Assembly: GCA_002727395.1 (NCBI GenBank)
Contig: PBWY01000006.1
Location: 1-6,371, forward strand
DNA: 6,371 bases
Origin: Rhodospirillales bacterium
GTDB taxonomy: Bacteria; Pseudomonadota; Alphaproteobacteria; MPNO01; UBA2964
Reading direction: 5' to 3'
Of the stretch, positions 5,535 through 6,371 are shown in pieces. Under the pieces are notes generated by a model, which saw nothing but the letters and a program-made list of their open reading frames with translations, had not been told where the DNA came from and did no database searches. The stretch's first letter is position 1. The number at the start of each line of letters is the position of its first letter. A program made the translations under genes and the position numbers.

Positions 5535-6371
5535 TTGCATGCACTGTTGCTGACAATCTTTGTTGATACCGTTGGGTTTGGTATCATCCTTCCGCTATTG
5601 CCCTTTTTTGCTGAGAAGTTTGGTGCTAGTCCTCTTGAAGTAACATTATTGGCCACTGTTTACTCATTTTCACAATTCATTTTTGCTCCTGTGTGGGGGA
5701 GGTTTAGTGATCGTATGGGGCGTCGGCCAATAATTTTAGCTACCTTAACAGGTTTATTTTGTGGCTATGTGGCCCTGACCATTACAAATTCTTTACTAAT
5801 GTTATTCTTAGCCCGCGCCTTTACTGGGGCTATGGCAGCAAATGCTGGAGTGATACAAGCGTTTATAGCTGATGTTACTGATACATCAGCCAGAGCGGGT
5901 GCTATGGCCAAAGTGGGTGCTGCACATGGTTTAGGTTTTATAGTTGGCCCTGCTATCGGGGGAATGCTGGCTGGTTCAGACCCCGTAGATCCAAATTTAG
6001 TCTTGCCATTTGTGATTGCCGCGTCACTCTCAGCTACGGCCCTTGTAATTGCTTTTTTCCAAGTTCATGAGACGATTTCTGGAGAATTACGGGGTCATGT
6101 AGTGCAGCAGCAAAGATCTTTACGTCGCGTTTTTAAAGAAGCAATCCAAATTCCTCAACTAGCATTACTTTTAGTTCTAGTCACTATGACACCATTCGTT
6201 TTTTCGGGCATAGAAACAACGTTTGTTCTTTGGTCAGAACGTTTATTGGGTTGGGGGCCATGGCAGAATGGTCAAATTTATACCTTCATGGGTATAACAG
6301 CTGCAGCTACGCAGTGGTTTTTGGTGGGGCGTCTTACCAGTCGATTTGGTGAACATCGTTTAATATGTTTT
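5535..6371 (+). CDS. MFS transporter, TCR/Tet-like drug efflux family (3' truncated by window edge)
   Basis: This inner-membrane major facilitator protein is probably a proton-coupled exporter; 279 residues are visible, still open at the edge, out of about 400 expected. The frame begins with TTG 5535, two codons after an in-frame stop, with AGAGGG 7 nt upstream. TM1 holds FVDTVGFGIILPLLPFFAE, the DxxGFGIxxPLLP signature of TetA-like exporters. Motif A is GRFSDRMGRRP (residues 55-65) in the loop after TM2. TM4 starts at FLARAFTGAMAANAG, and TM5 carries the motif C-like GLGFIVGPAIGG (132-143), typical of antiporters. A long polar loop (about 178-203) separates the halves, and GRLTSRFGEHR (265-275) is the degenerate motif A repeat of the second half. 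No ligand can be assigned: tetracycline-like drugs are one option, but chromosomal relatives often export other compounds. The leader contains alternating hairpins. Confidence 0.9.
   Translation, partial: MHALLLTIFVDTVGFGIILPLLPFFAEKFGASPLEVTLLATVYSFSQFIFAPVWGRFSDRMGRRPIILATLTGLFCGYVALTITNSLLMLFLARAFTGAMAANAGVIQAFIADVTDTSARAGAMAKVGAAHGLGFIVGPAIGGMLAGSDPVDPNLVLPFVIAASLSATALVIAFFQVHETISGELRGHVVQQQRSLRRVFKEAIQIPQLALLLVLVTMTPFVFSGIETTFVLWSERLLGWGPWQNGQIYTFMGITAAATQWFLVGRLTSRFGEHRLICF

Noticed and set aside
5375..5656. 93-codon minus-strand ORF across the HAD-transporter gap
   Set aside because: Its 5' half is antisense to TM1 to TM2 of the transporter and the product looks like no known family; no ribosome site was evident.
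1..6371. A defence system, phage or mobile island
   Set aside because: No integrase, transposase, nuclease, toxin-antitoxin, reverse transcriptase or repeat array is visible; the genes are housekeeping or common accessory families.

Overview
The window looks like a piece of an AT-leaning alphaproteobacterial chromosome. Three points suggest this: a class I (archaeal-type) lysyl-tRNA synthetase with a KISKS loop, a HAD class IIA phosphatase-like protein of the type common in alphaproteobacteria, and a class 2-like (membrane-type) dihydroorotate dehydrogenase. The assignment is inferred from protein motifs only; a free-living marine lineage is plausible but unproven. There are no rRNA or tRNA genes, CRISPR arrays, transposases or phage genes, and coding density is high.

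Layout, left to right. (1) The 3' part of lysK (+) runs in from the left edge. (2) A minus-strand group, read right to left, is sufE, then two tandem paralogous SAM-dependent methyltransferases; the last one ends 8 bp from the lysK stop, tail to tail. (3) A 142-bp divergent region separates sufE from pyrD (+). (4) After a 152-bp AT-rich gap comes the HAD IIA gene (+). (5) After a 144-bp gap holding alternative hairpins and a possible 19-codon leader ORF, an MFS drug-efflux-type transporter (+) runs off the right edge.

Functionally the genes are mostly housekeeping: lysine charging, sulfur transfer for Fe-S clusters, and the fourth step of pyrimidine synthesis. The two methyltransferases and the transporter are accessory-looking. 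I see no single pathway linking them all. The sufE-methyltransferase-methyltransferase set is the only likely operon.

The points most worth a second look are: PyrD, which has a class 2 N-terminus but a Cys where class 2 enzymes have their catalytic Ser, plus other changed active-site positions; the duplicated methyltransferases, which share their start-site context; and the structured leader before the transporter. Four of the five genes whose starts lie in the window have at least one plausible non-ATG start (GTG or TTG), so start choice matters here. I found no convincing new multi-gene system.
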